A stretch of 64,000 nt of DNA from G965230065 sp965230065 (GCA_965230065.1 OZ245942.1:4650001-4714000); one strand, 5' to 3'; numbered from the stretch's first letter, positions 44,311 through 53,204 are shown. Program-made: numbers and translations. The notes: generated by a model not told the origin, from the letters alone.

Positions 44311-45495
44311 ATGTATAAAAATATTGTGTTCGCTTTTTGCGGATGCTTGTTGGCGTTTGGGGGCTTTGCTCAATTGCCATCCATAGATAGCATCCTAAAA
44401 CAGGTCGAACAAAACAACCAAGAATTAAAAGCACTATCCGAATATGTGGAGAGCAAAAGACTTGAGTTGAAATCCGGTAACAACTTACCTGATCCCCAAT
44501 TGGGAGCTTATTATCTTCCTTTTGGAGATCATAGCACGGGTGATTACACTGAGTTTCAGATTAGTCAGTCTTTTGAATTTCCAACGGTTTACAGTGCCCG
44601 TGGTAGTCTTATTGACCGACAATCGGCTCAATTGGAGTTGGACTACCAAGCGAAAAGGCAGGATATACTGGCAGAGGCCAAAAATCACTGTCTGAACCTT
44701 ATCTACCTGAATAAACGATTGAATACTGAAACACTTCGTGTAGAGCAAGCCAAGCAGGTGTTTAATCAGGTACAGGAGCTTTATGAAAAGAAACAGGTCG
44801 GTATCTTGGAACTGAATAAAGCGAAAGTGACCTGGATGCAGGAGCAGTTCAAAATTCAACAGATTGAGAGTGACTTGAAAAACACGCTTTTGCAGTTGGT
44901 CAACCTGAATGGTGGTAATGAACTAAGCTTCACGCAAGGTGAGTATAGTGCATCATTGGTTTTGGCTGGAAAGGATTCTGTCTGGCAGGAAAAGCAGGTT
45001 CAAGACCCTGAAATGATGCAACTGAAACAAAAAGAGGCTATTGCTCGGCAGTCGTTGAGTCTGGCTAAAAACAAATCCTTACCTAATCTGACTGCTGGCT
45101 ACAATACTCAGGGTGTTGCTGGTGAGCGGTTTTCAGGTGTTTATGCTGGTGTCACCATTCCATTATGGAGTAACCGAAATAAAGTGAAAGCTGCTCAATC
45201 TCAGGTGGATTTTCAGCAGTCATTTACTTCTGCCAAAACACTTCAAGCCTATGCATCATTTGAGAAACAATACAATAACTATGTAATCATGCTCGCTAAG
45301 TTTCGAGATTATGAGGCTACACTCACTGGACTGAATAGTGATGAGCTGTTGCTTCAAGCTTATCAGTTGGGAGAATTGTCTTTCCTTGAATATTATATGG
45401 AATTACAGTTTTACCGACAGGCTTTTGATGCCATGCTGTACATGCAATACCAACTTTATATATCGCAAAATCAACTCTTAAAACATCAATTGTAA
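44311..45495 (+). CDS. TolC-family outer-membrane channel of heavy-metal efflux (CzcC/CusC-like)
   Basis: Outer-membrane component of a tripartite CBA pump. 394 aa: signal peptide (IVFAFCGCLLAFGGFAQ), then two repeats of coiled-coil/beta-barrel halves. Typical features: SIDSILKQVEQNNQELKAL at the start, SGNNLPDPQLGAYYLPFGDH, FQISQSFEFPTVYSARG, ENFL-type helical hairpins rich in Q/A/K, and a second half starting RQSLSLAKNKSLPNLTAGYN. Near the C terminus LGELSFLEYYMELQFYRQA is also typical. The next gene starts 21 bp downstream. Confidence 0.9.
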   Translation: MYKNIVFAFCGCLLAFGGFAQLPSIDSILKQVEQNNQELKALSEYVESKRLELKSGNNLPDPQLGAYYLPFGDHSTGDYTEFQISQSFEFPTVYSARGSLIDRQSAQLELDYQAKRQDILAEAKNHCLNLIYLNKRLNTETLRVEQAKQVFNQVQELYEKKQVGILELNKAKVTWMQEQFKIQQIESDLKNTLLQLVNLNGGNELSFTQGEYSASLVLAGKDSVWQEKQVQDPEMMQLKQKEAIARQSLSLAKNKSLPNLTAGYNTQGVAGERFSGVYAGVTIPLWSNRNKVKAAQSQVDFQQSFTSAKTLQAYASFEKQYNNYVIMLAKFRDYEATLTGLNSDELLLQAYQLGELSFLEYYMELQFYRQAFDAMLYMQYQLYISQNQLLKHQL

Positions 45496-45516
45496 AACCT
45501 TTAAAACACATTAAAA

Positions 45517-45801
45517 ATGAAAATTTCAAATATTCTTATCGCATTAACTTTTGTATTCGCTGTTGCTTGTAATGGCAAGAAAGCCAATGAAGAGCATGGA
45601 CATTCTCACGACACAGAATCACATGCACACCCGCATGATGAAGCTGGTGAAGATCACGGACACAGTCATGATGATGGTGACCATGAACATGGGCACGAAC
45701 ATAATGAGCAGGAAGAGTTTACTGTTGGCAGTGACTCCACTCAAGTTGAGGAAGAAAGTACACATACACATGACGATGGTAGCACCCATCACGATCATTA
45801 A
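45517..45801 (+). CDS. small histidine-rich lipoprotein in metal efflux operon
   Basis: 94 aa. Lipoprotein signal (ISNILIALTFVFAVAC, lipidated Cys about residue 18). The mature part has about 18 His among about 75 residues, arranged as HGHSHD, SHAHPHDEAGEDHGHSHDDG, HEHGHEHNE and THHDH. It should coordinate several divalent metal ions at the membrane surface and perhaps hand them to the adaptor protein next door, whose own N terminus is also His-rich. There is no recognised family. The gaps of 21 bp on either side show it is inside the operon. Confidence 0.8.
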   Translation: MKISNILIALTFVFAVACNGKKANEEHGHSHDTESHAHPHDEAGEDHGHSHDDGDHEHGHEHNEQEEFTVGSDSTQVEEESTHTHDDGSTHHDH

Positions 45802-45821
45802 TCTTTAAACTGAAAGTTGAT

Positions 45822-47339
45822 ATGCGATATATAATAGTATTGTTTTCGTTGCTGGTGTTTTCATGCCAATCAACGGAAGAACATGGGCATCCACATAATG
45901 AGGATGGCAGTCATTCGCTTGCGAGTGCTGGAAAACCTACTTTGGATTACACGGTTTGGACAGAAAAAACAGAATTGTTTGTGGAGTTCCCTGTATTAGT
46001 TGTAGGTGAAACCAGTCGCTTTGCGGCTCACTTTACGGTGCTAAATGGGCATCAACCTGTGAGAGAAGGGAGTGTAACGGTGAGTTTGATTAAAGGCGAT
46101 AAAGGCATTCGCCATAAGGACGATGCTCCTTCTTCTCCAGGCATCTTTGGACCATCACTTCAGCCCAAAGAAGCAGGGATTTATCAGTTGGTTTTTGAAC
46201 TGAAAACACCTGCCTATTCGGACAGGATTGTACTGAATGACATTCCTGTTTTTGCTTCTTTAGATGAAGCTAAAAAGGCTTTGGGTGGTGAGGAAGAAAA
46301 TGGCAATGCCATTACCATTACCTTCCTGAAAGAGCAAGCCTGGAAGATGGAATTTCAAACAGCTCCTGTATTTAAGAAAGAAGTGTTCCAAACAATTCCT
46401 ACATCAGGTATTTGGAAAGTAGCTCCTTCTGATTATCAAACCTTAGTTGCACCTGCAAGTGGACGAGTAGGCTTTAGCTCAGGCGTATTGACAGAAGGTA
46501 GTGCTGTAAAAAAAGGTCAAGTACTCATGACCATCAGTAGTGCCGGGCTGACTTCCAATAACTTAAGTGCAGAGATTCAGAAAGCCAAGGCAGATTATGA
46601 GCAAGCCAAATCTGAATACGAGCGAAAGAAGGAATTGTACGAATCGAAAATTGTACCTAAGTCCGAATTTGAGCAGGTTGAGCAAAAGTATCTGGTAGCT
46701 AAAACCAATTACGAAACATTGAGTAGTGGATATAGTGCAGGTGGCAAACAGATCACCGCTCCTATGAATGGGTTCATCAAATCCATTCAGGCGGTAAATG
46801 GTGGTTTTGCTAATCAGGGCGATGCTTTGGTCACCGTGACAAGTCACAAGAGTAGTTTGCTGGAAGTACAGGTTAGTCCGAAATACAGTGCCGAGCTCCA
46901 AAATATTCAAAACATCTGGTATCAACCTAAGCAAGGCACATGGTCGAGCCTAAAGGAAAAAGGAGGTAAAATCCTGTCTGTAGGTAAAGAGGTGGAAGCC
47001 GATCAACCATTGATTTCTGTTTATGCCGAAGTAAATGAAGGTGTGGAAATGCCGGAAGGCAGTTTCACAGAAGCGCAACTGGCTGTTGGGAATGCAACTG
47101 AAAATTTGGTTGTCCCTGTTTCTTGTTTGATGGAAGATTATGGTAACTACTCTGTGATTGTCCAACTATCCGGAGAAAGCTTTGAACGCAGGAATGTGAC
47201 ACTTGGGAAACGAAATGGTAGCGAAGTAGAAATCATCAAGGGCTTGTTTGATGGAGAAGTAGTTGTAACCAAAGGAGCCTATCAGGTAAAAATGGCTTCT
47301 ATGTCTGGTCAGGCACCTGCTCATGGACATGCACATTAA
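45822..47339 (+). CDS. RND efflux periplasmic adaptor lipoprotein (CzcB/CusB family)
   Basis: Membrane-fusion protein linking pump and channel. 505 aa: lipoprotein signal (IIVLFSLLVFSC), short His-rich N terminus (EEHGHPHNEDGSHS), an extra Ig-like domain (about 35-145), then a lipoyl/barrel-sandwich part (IPTSGIWKVAPSDYQTLVAP) split by a helical hairpin (IQKAKADYEQAKSEYERKKE, LYESKIVPKSEFEQVEQKYL), the second lipoyl half (ITAPMNGFIKSIQAVNGGFA) and membrane-proximal beta domains. The C terminus ends AHGHAH, again metal-binding. The following gene is a superoxide dismutase, 35 bp on. Confidence 0.93.
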   Translation: MRYIIVLFSLLVFSCQSTEEHGHPHNEDGSHSLASAGKPTLDYTVWTEKTELFVEFPVLVVGETSRFAAHFTVLNGHQPVREGSVTVSLIKGDKGIRHKDDAPSSPGIFGPSLQPKEAGIYQLVFELKTPAYSDRIVLNDIPVFASLDEAKKALGGEEENGNAITITFLKEQAWKMEFQTAPVFKKEVFQTIPTSGIWKVAPSDYQTLVAPASGRVGFSSGVLTEGSAVKKGQVLMTISSAGLTSNNLSAEIQKAKADYEQAKSEYERKKELYESKIVPKSEFEQVEQKYLVAKTNYETLSSGYSAGGKQITAPMNGFIKSIQAVNGGFANQGDALVTVTSHKSSLLEVQVSPKYSAELQNIQNIWYQPKQGTWSSLKEKGGKILSVGKEVEADQPLISVYAEVNEGVEMPEGSFTEAQLAVGNATENLVVPVSCLMEDYGNYSVIVQLSGESFERRNVTLGKRNGSEVEIIKGLFDGEVVVTKGAYQVKMASMSGQAPAHGHAH

Positions 47340-47374
47340 TTTAAATCATTTAAACTCATTTAAACATCAAAATC

Positions 47375-48097
47375 ATGGAACGTAGAAAATTTATTCAAAA
47401 CTCAATGATCATCGGTGGGGCGTCTGTCCTGCCTACCTCAAGTGTACTTTCCCAAAGCGTGGAGCAAGGGGGAATCGATAAGCTCATGGATGAAAATGGA
47501 AATTTTGTGCAGGCTGCCTTGCCGTACGCCAATAATTTTCTGGAGCCTTGTATGGATGAAGAAACGCTTTATCTGCACCATACTTTTCATCATGGAGGTG
47601 CAGTAAAAGGAGCCAATAAGGACTTGGAAATGATCAATCAGGCGATGGAAGAAGGAAATTATGACCTGGTGGAACATTGGACGGCTAAATTATCCTACCA
47701 TTTTTCCAGTCATATACTGCACTCCATTTTCTGGACAAACCTCACCAATAAAAAGAATGCCCCTAAAGGGACTTTATTGAAGTATATCGAGAAAAGTTTC
47801 GGAACACTTGATAAACTCAAAGTCCTACTTGGGAAAGTATCAAAATCTGTAGAGTCCAGCGGTTGGGGAATTCTGGCTTATCAGCCATTCACAGACCGGT
47901 TGACCGTTTTGGGTTGTGCAGATCATCAGAAATTGACCCAGTGGGGATGCATACCTTTATTGGTCATCGATGTATGGGAACATGCTTATTATCTGACTTA
48001 TCGCAACCGAAGAGGAGAATTTGTGGATTGCGTGATGGACATTATCAATTGGGATAATGTGGCTCAGCGATTGGACATAGCTTTAAAAATTCAATAA
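47375..48097 (+). CDS. Fe/Mn-family superoxide dismutase, exported, with altered second shell
   Basis: Dismutates superoxide. 240 aa with a twin-Arg-type signal (MERRKFIQNSMIIGGASVLP), so probably exported folded with its metal. The four metal ligands are present: His68 (YLHHTFHH), His116 (SSHILHSIFW), Asp199 and His203 (DVWEHAYY). By eye-alignment with E. coli SodA, the gateway Tyr34 is Ala76 (HHGGAV), the water-binding Gln146 is His184 (CADHQK) and Asn before the second His is Leu. These should change redox tuning or metal preference. The gene sits between the adaptor and pump genes; its stop codon abuts the ATG of the pump gene, which means coupled expression. Confidence 0.88.
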   Translation: MERRKFIQNSMIIGGASVLPTSSVLSQSVEQGGIDKLMDENGNFVQAALPYANNFLEPCMDEETLYLHHTFHHGGAVKGANKDLEMINQAMEEGNYDLVEHWTAKLSYHFSSHILHSIFWTNLTNKKNAPKGTLLKYIEKSFGTLDKLKVLLGKVSKSVESSGWGILAYQPFTDRLTVLGCADHQKLTQWGCIPLLVIDVWEHAYYLTYRNRRGEFVDCVMDIINWDNVAQRLDIALKIQ

Positions 48098-51000
48098 ATG
48101 CTCAATAGAATCTTATCGATATCGCTTCAAAACCGTTTGATGGTGCTTTTAGGTGCCGTGGTGCTCAGTGTTGCTGGAATATATATAGCTCGTAATATGA
48201 ACGTGGATGTGTTCCCTGACCTAACCGCTCCAACAGTAACCATTTTGACGGAAGCCCACGGAATGGAATCTGAAGAGGTGGAAAAACTGGTGACCTATCA
48301 ATTAGAAACTGCCATGAACGGTTCTCCTAATGTGCGTAGAATCCGCTCATCATCTGCTACCGGAATCTCCATTGTTTGGGTAGAGTTCGAATGGGGCACT
48401 GACATCTATCGAGCAAGGCAAATTGTGAGTGAACGCATCCCGATGGTGCGTGAAAACCTGCCTTCTGGTGTAGGTTCACCTACTATGGCTCCCATTTCTT
48501 CCATCATGGGTGAAGTGATGTTATTGGGTGTTCGTTCGGATAGTTTATCTCCGATGGAATTGCGAACGTTGGCTGACTGGACCATCCGTCCAAGAATTAA
48601 ATCTATAGGCGGAATCGCCAACGTGATTGTAATTGGAGGCGATTACAAACAATATCAAGTGTTGGCTAACCCTGAGAAGCTTAAATTCTATGATGTGAGC
48701 CTTGGCGAACTGCTGGAAAAAGTACAAGAAAGCAATGTGAATGCTCCGGGAGGATTCTTAAATGAACATGGCAATCAATACATCATCAAAGGAAACGGAC
48801 GGGCTTATTCAGTAGAGCAGTTGGAAGAAGCTGTTTTAAAGAATATTAATGGCCAGTCGATCAAGCTCAAAGATGTGGCTGATGTACAAATTGGCACTGC
48901 TGACAAGATCGGTGACGGTTCGTTGAATACTGATCCTGCCGTGATCCTGACTATTTCCAAACAGCCGGATGTCAATACACTGGAATTGACCGAAAGATTG
49001 GATGAAGCGATTGCGGATTTGAACAACACTCTGCCCGAAAGTGTGGAAATTAAAAGCCATATTTTCCGGCAGGCTAATTTTATAGAAGCGTCCATTAATA
49101 ACCTTAACCAAACACTGTTGGAAGGGGCATTTTTTGTGGTGATTGTACTGTTTATCTTTCTGATGAACTGGCGAACTACAGTCATTTCTTTGGTAGCTAT
49201 TCCTATCTCACTATTGGTTTCCATTATCGTATTAAAGCTCTTGGGCTATACCATCAACACCATGAGTTTGGGCGGTATGGCCATTGCCATTGGTGCATTG
49301 GTAGATGATGCAATCATTGATGTAGAGAATGTTTTCAAGCGATTGCGAGAAAACATCCGCAAACCAAAGGCTGAACAATTGCCTGTGCTTACCGTGGTAA
49401 AAGATGCTTCTGTGGAGATCCGTAGTTCCATCATCATTGCTACGTTGATCATTATTGTGTCCTTTGTGCCTTTGTTTTTTCTGAGTGGCATGGAAGGCCG
49501 ATTACTGCAACCACTTGGAATTGCCTTTATTACTTCGGTATTGACTTCCTTGATTGTGGCGGTGACGGTTACTCCTGTGCTGTGTTCCTATTTGCTGAAA
49601 AGCGAAAAGGTGCTCGGCAAGCAAGCAGAAGGAACAAAAGTGGAACGGTGGTTGCAAGCCCGATATGCAGGAACATTGGAAAGGGTGTTGAAATTTCCCA
49701 AAACAGTGATTGGTTTGACCGTTGGAGTATTTATTATCAGTTTGATTCTATTGTCGCAATTAGGTCGTAGTTTCTTGCCTGAGTTCAATGAAGGTTCGTT
49801 GGTAATTAGTGCGGTAGGTGTTCCGGGTATGTCATTGGAAGAGAGCAACAAAAACGGTAAACTGATTGAACAGCTACTTTTAGAAATGCCTGAAGTGGAT
49901 GTTGTCACTCGTAGAACCGGACGTGCCGAACTGGATGAACATGCTCAGGGGGTAAATGCGGCTGAAATAGATGTACCCTTTACCCTTGATGGAAAATCCA
50001 ATGAGCAATTCTTTGAAGAAGTACGAACTATACTGAGTGTTGTGCCTGGTGTGAATATCACTTTGGGGCAACCTATTGCTCACCGTATTGATCACATGCT
50101 TTCGGGTACACGTGCTAATATTGCCATTAAGATATTTGGGGATGACTTGCAACAACTGTTTGAGTTGGGCAAAAGTGTGGAAACCAATATCAAATCAATA
50201 GAGGGAATTGCGGATGTGGCAGTAGATCAACAGGTAGAAGTTCCACAAATCCGTATCACTCCCAAACGACAGATGTTGGCTGCCTATGGAATGACCGTTG
50301 GTGATTTGATGGAGCAAGTGGATGTGGCTTTTGCAGGAGAAAAGGCAGGAGAAATCTACGAGGGTCAAAAGTATTTTGATCTGTTGGTTCGCTTTCAACA
50401 AGAGTCGAGAAATAGCATGGAAACTCTACAATCTGCTTTGATTGCTTTGCCAAATGGTGGTGAAATCACTTTAGATCAACTGGCGGATGTGAAATCTGTA
50501 AGTTCTCCTAATACCATTTCAAGGGAAAATGTGAAGCGAAAGATTGTGGTAGCAGCCAATGTCCAAGGTCGTGATTTACGTGGTGTAGTCAATGAGATTC
50601 AACAAATTGTTGATGCGAATATTGACCTTCCTGAAGGCTATCGGGTAGAGTATGGTGGTCAGTTTGAGAGTGAAGCGAAAGCCTCTCAATTATTGCTCAT
50701 TACTGCGGTTGTGGCTATTCTTATCATCTTTTTGTTGCTCTACTTTGAGTTTCAGGATGTGAAGCTATCCTTTATTGTCTTGATCAATTTGCCGCTGGCT
50801 TTGATTGGTGGGATTTTGATTGTGTACTTCACTTCCGGTATTATCAGCATTGCAGCCACTATTGGCTTTATTAGCTTGTTTGGTATAGCTACTCGCAACG
50901 GTATCTTGTTGGTGTCTCGCTATGAGGATTTGAGGAAAGAAGGAATGCAAGGATTTGACTTGCTCAAAACCGGAGCATTAGACAGGTTAAACCCAATTCT

Positions 51001-51178
51001 CATGACTGCCTTTACTACGGGGCTTGCCTTGATTCCGCTTGCCCTGAAAGGAGGAGAACCAGGAAATGAAATTCAAAGCCCTATGGCTGTCGTGATTTTG
51101 GGTGGTTTGCTCTCTGCTACTTTACTTAATCTGGTGGTGATACCGTGTGTTTATGAGTTGGTAACGAAGCGGAAGTAG
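48098..51178 (+). CDS. heavy-metal efflux RND pump (CzcA/CusA family)
   Basis: Proton-driven inner-membrane pump, 1026 aa, 12 predicted helices and two large periplasmic loops. It starts MLNRILSISLQNRLMVLLGA, includes MNVDVFPDLTAPTVTILTEA (typical of HME-RND), and LPSGVGSPTMAPISSIMGEV. The TM4 proton-relay segment MAIAIGALVDDAIIDVENVF (about residues 390-410) is nearer to CusA (AIGAMVDAAIVMIEN) than CzcA (DGAVVIVEN), with two adjacent Asp. The exported metal cannot be decided from this; the His-rich neighbours favour Zn, Ni, Co or Cu. It is last in the operon and followed by a strong terminator. Confidence 0.95.
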   Translation: MLNRILSISLQNRLMVLLGAVVLSVAGIYIARNMNVDVFPDLTAPTVTILTEAHGMESEEVEKLVTYQLETAMNGSPNVRRIRSSSATGISIVWVEFEWGTDIYRARQIVSERIPMVRENLPSGVGSPTMAPISSIMGEVMLLGVRSDSLSPMELRTLADWTIRPRIKSIGGIANVIVIGGDYKQYQVLANPEKLKFYDVSLGELLEKVQESNVNAPGGFLNEHGNQYIIKGNGRAYSVEQLEEAVLKNINGQSIKLKDVADVQIGTADKIGDGSLNTDPAVILTISKQPDVNTLELTERLDEAIADLNNTLPESVEIKSHIFRQANFIEASINNLNQTLLEGAFFVVIVLFIFLMNWRTTVISLVAIPISLLVSIIVLKLLGYTINTMSLGGMAIAIGALVDDAIIDVENVFKRLRENIRKPKAEQLPVLTVVKDASVEIRSSIIIATLIIIVSFVPLFFLSGMEGRLLQPLGIAFITSVLTSLIVAVTVTPVLCSYLLKSEKVLGKQAEGTKVERWLQARYAGTLERVLKFPKTVIGLTVGVFIISLILLSQLGRSFLPEFNEGSLVISAVGVPGMSLEESNKNGKLIEQLLLEMPEVDVVTRRTGRAELDEHAQGVNAAEIDVPFTLDGKSNEQFFEEVRTILSVVPGVNITLGQPIAHRIDHMLSGTRANIAIKIFGDDLQQLFELGKSVETNIKSIEGIADVAVDQQVEVPQIRITPKRQMLAAYGMTVGDLMEQVDVAFAGEKAGEIYEGQKYFDLLVRFQQESRNSMETLQSALIALPNGGEITLDQLADVKSVSSPNTISRENVKRKIVVAANVQGRDLRGVVNEIQQIVDANIDLPEGYRVEYGGQFESEAKASQLLLITAVVAILIIFLLLYFEFQDVKLSFIVLINLPLALIGGILIVYFTSGIISIAATIGFISLFGIATRNGILLVSRYEDLRKEGMQGFDLLKTGALDRLNPILMTAFTTGLALIPLALKGGEPGNEIQSPMAVVILGGLLSATLLNLVVIPCVYELVTKRK

Positions 51179-51204
51179 TATTATCTCAAACTTTAGAATT
51201 GAAA

Positions 51205-51240
51205 CAACCGTTCGGGTTTTCCGAACGGTTGCTTTTTATT
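51205..51240 (+). terminator. intrinsic terminator of the metal efflux operon
   Basis: Perfect 11-bp stem CAACCGTTCGG / CCGAACGGTTG with GTTTT loop, followed by CTTTTTATT. Confidence 0.93.
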
Positions 51241-51343
51241 AATTCTTCTTTGTCATTCGTCCTTATCAGGTTGCAGTATAGGACTAAACAATTAAGCCCG
51301 ACCTTGAAGTCGGTCTATGTCCTTTGTCTTTTTTGCATGTGCC

Positions 51344-51571
51344 CCAACGAGTGTATAACAGCAATATGGCTGTTATTTCCCCTATAGCAGATGCCCTTTT
51401 ACTTGCTTAATTGCCAAATTTAGATAAGGACACCCACCATAGGTTTTCAGTAAATTTACTGTTTTGTTACAAATGCACACCAAAAGTACCAAACAGAAAG
51501 GCTTTTCTATTGGCTGCTTCGTCCAAAATAATAAAAATAATGATACAAGCCGTATATTAACCACACACCAG
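51344..51571 (+). repeat. direct repeat copy A flanking the PIN toxin-antitoxin cassette
   Basis: It shares three ordered blocks with copy B at 52545-52681: CCAACGAGTGTATAACAGCA (51344-51363), ATTTACTGTTTTGT plus CAA (51454-51472), and a perfect 29-bp block starting ATACAAGCCGTATATTAACC (51543-51571). Copy A carries about 90 extra bases between the first two blocks. The wider gene-free stretch 51179-51877 also holds a small hairpin GTGCCA-GGG-TGGCAC (about 51585-51600) and a 14-mer shared with the intron remnant at 41883. Confidence 0.7.
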
Positions 51572-51877
51572 ATATGTGAGGATCGTGCCAGGGTGGCACA
51601 GATCTTGGAGCGGATGAGCTATGTCCGTTTCGCTGAAAACAACGCTGAGGCTTCTCTTTGAATAAGGCTCAAAAACTCAAAATCAGCTTAAAGTACATCC
51701 TCAGCCCCTATAAACAATAAAAGAAGGCACCTAACCTTCTTCATTTTCCTTTCTCAACCTACACCTAATCCCCATAATAAACACCGATGCTCCGGTTCAA
51801 TTCCATTGCGGTAGTCAACACTGGCCTCATGCTAGGCCGTTCCGGCCACACGAAGCCTTAGTTGTTGGCTGAGGTTT

Positions 51878-52300
51878 TTATTTTTGTATTCTATAATTAT
51901 CCCAATACTCTCTGGGTGTTACAATCTTAGTATATTCAAACTCAGTGATAGTAAAATCAGCCGTATTTCCTGTAATCAAGTAATCTGCTAAACTTACGGC
52001 TGCTAATTCCAAAAATTTGTTATCACTAGTATCAGTCAAAATATCTATCTTTACGTCTGTTTGGTAAAAAGTGGAAATCTCTTTAAGTTTAGTGAGCACC
52101 ACATCTGCCTTATTTTTAAAGTCGCTGAACTTATTGAATTTATCTCTGCCCAGTACTTCAATATATTCTTCAAAGACATCTACAGATAAACAAGGCTTTA
52201 CCAATTGTCTGAATACTACATCATACAGAATGTTAGTAGGCACAGCATTAGAAATCAGAGCCGATACGATTACATTTGTATCAAGGATTATTTTTTGCAT
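51878..52300 (-). CDS. PIN-domain toxin ribonuclease (VapC-like)
   Basis: 140-residue PIN-domain protein, the toxin of a type II toxin-antitoxin pair. IILDTNVIVSALIS has the first catalytic Asp; the central Glu lies in DVFEEYIEVL; DTSDNKFLELAAVSLADYLI contains the later acidic residues; ITGNTADF and IVTPREYWDNY complete the fold. It probably cleaves RNA. Its start overlaps the end of the antitoxin gene by 20 bp, the normal order antitoxin then toxin. The pair lies between two direct repeats, suggesting a mobile cassette. Confidence 0.88.
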   Translation of the reverse strand: MQKIILDTNVIVSALISNAVPTNILYDVVFRQLVKPCLSVDVFEEYIEVLGRDKFNKFSDFKNKADVVLTKLKEISTFYQTDVKIDILTDTSDNKFLELAAVSLADYLITGNTADFTITEFEYTKIVTPREYWDNYRIQK

Positions 52301-52511
52301 CTCTCACTGCTCTTATTTCAGCATTAATATCATCTAAAGTCATTTTGGAAAGCCCTACTTTTTCGGCAATCTCATTACTTTCTAACAAGGCTTTTCTAGC
52401 ATATTCAAGACTTATTTTATCTACTAGATCTGTAAACTTAATTTCCTCCTGACTTTCTAAATTATATTTCTCAAAGTCAGTCTCGCTTACTTTTATTTGA
52501 ATTGTTCTCAT
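52281..52511 (-). CDS. antitoxin partner of PIN toxin
   Basis: 76 aa from ATG 52511 (MRTIQIKVSETDFEKYNL). The frame continues 18 codons further upstream, but that part runs into the repeat and has no likely signal, so the internal start is preferred. The N-terminal beta strand and helix look like a small DNA-binding (ribbon-helix-helix-like) unit, and the C terminus (MTLDDINAEIRAVRDAKN) like a toxin-wrapping tail. It overlaps the toxin gene by 20 bp, so translation is coupled. No exact family could be named. Confidence 0.8.
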   Translation of the reverse strand: MRTIQIKVSETDFEKYNLESQEEIKFTDLVDKISLEYARKALLESNEIAEKVGLSKMTLDDINAEIRAVRDAKNNP

Positions 52512-52544
52512 AGCCACTATATTATTTATTTTTTTTAATCTCAG

Positions 52545-52681
52545 CCAACGAGTGTATAACAGCATTTACTGTTTTGTCGCAAGTAATAACCAAAATAGCT
52601 AAATAGAGCATTTTTTGTCTATTGTTGCTTGCCCTAAGATAAGAAAAAAATTATACAAGCCGTATATTAACCACACACCAG
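52545..52681 (+). repeat. direct repeat copy B flanking the PIN toxin-antitoxin cassette
   Basis: Same three blocks as copy A but more compact: CCAACGAGTGTATAACAGCA (52545-52564), ATTTACTGTTTTGT plus CAA (52564-52582) and the 29-bp block (52653-52681). The two copies point the same way and enclose the toxin-antitoxin genes. From 52682 to 53204 no gene was found. Confidence 0.7.
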
Positions 52682-52945
52682 GTCTGACCTTGGGGGCGGA
52701 GCAAGTGATTACTTACAGCTTTCGTTAGCATTACGTTATTTAATAATTTCTTTCTCAAGTATATTACTTAATTCCTCTATATGAACCTGCTACATTTGAC
52801 TGGACACTAAGAGCATACTGCATAACATGCTGCTTGTTGTATACAAGGTAGCAACAGAAATAATGGGAATAAATTTGCGGAAAGTGGGTACTTGTTTGGA
52901 GGAAAATGTGTGTATTGAGACAAAATCTGCGATAGGGGAGGGAGA

Positions 52946-52973
52946 CCCCGGCATTCGCTTTGCTCAGCCGGGG
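52946..52973 (+). repeat. GC-rich hairpin in gene-free spacer
   Basis: CCCCGGC / GCCGGGG with a 14-nt loop, in a GC-rich island (about 52930-52980) inside the AT-rich 693-bp gap 52512-53204. It resembles the GC-rich hairpin segments near 8.5 kb, so may be a dispersed repeat. Confidence 0.45.
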
Positions 52974-53111
52974 ATACATGGTTATTTTTAATTAACTAAG
53001 GGTTATACCACCTGCAATTTGGTGAGCAACGGCTGCCTGGTGTTGGTCAGTGAAAAAGTGATAATACCACTTTAGAGGAAAGAGATGAATAAGCCTGATA
53101 ATTTTTTTTCA

Positions 53112-53119
53112 TAAATTTG
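53112..53119 (+). promoter_or_regulatory. possible -7 box for the DUF922 gene
   Basis: TAAATTTG fits TAnnTTTG and lies 85 bp before the ATG. No TTTG -33 element is at the proper distance. Confidence 0.35.
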
Positions 53120-53204
53120 AATAATAATAAAACAAAAATACTCCTACATAATCTATAAACGAAAATAATAGTATAGGTTAATTAATTAAAAAATTCCCGA
53201 TGAT

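Noticed and set aside
51464..51661. 65-codon frame within repeat copy A
   Set aside because: Most of it is the repeat itself, and the corresponding frame is not kept in copy B.
51344..52681. Calling the direct repeats integron attC sites
   Set aside because: No integrase gene in the window and I could not fold them into the standard R/L box structure; kept as cassette-like repeats only.
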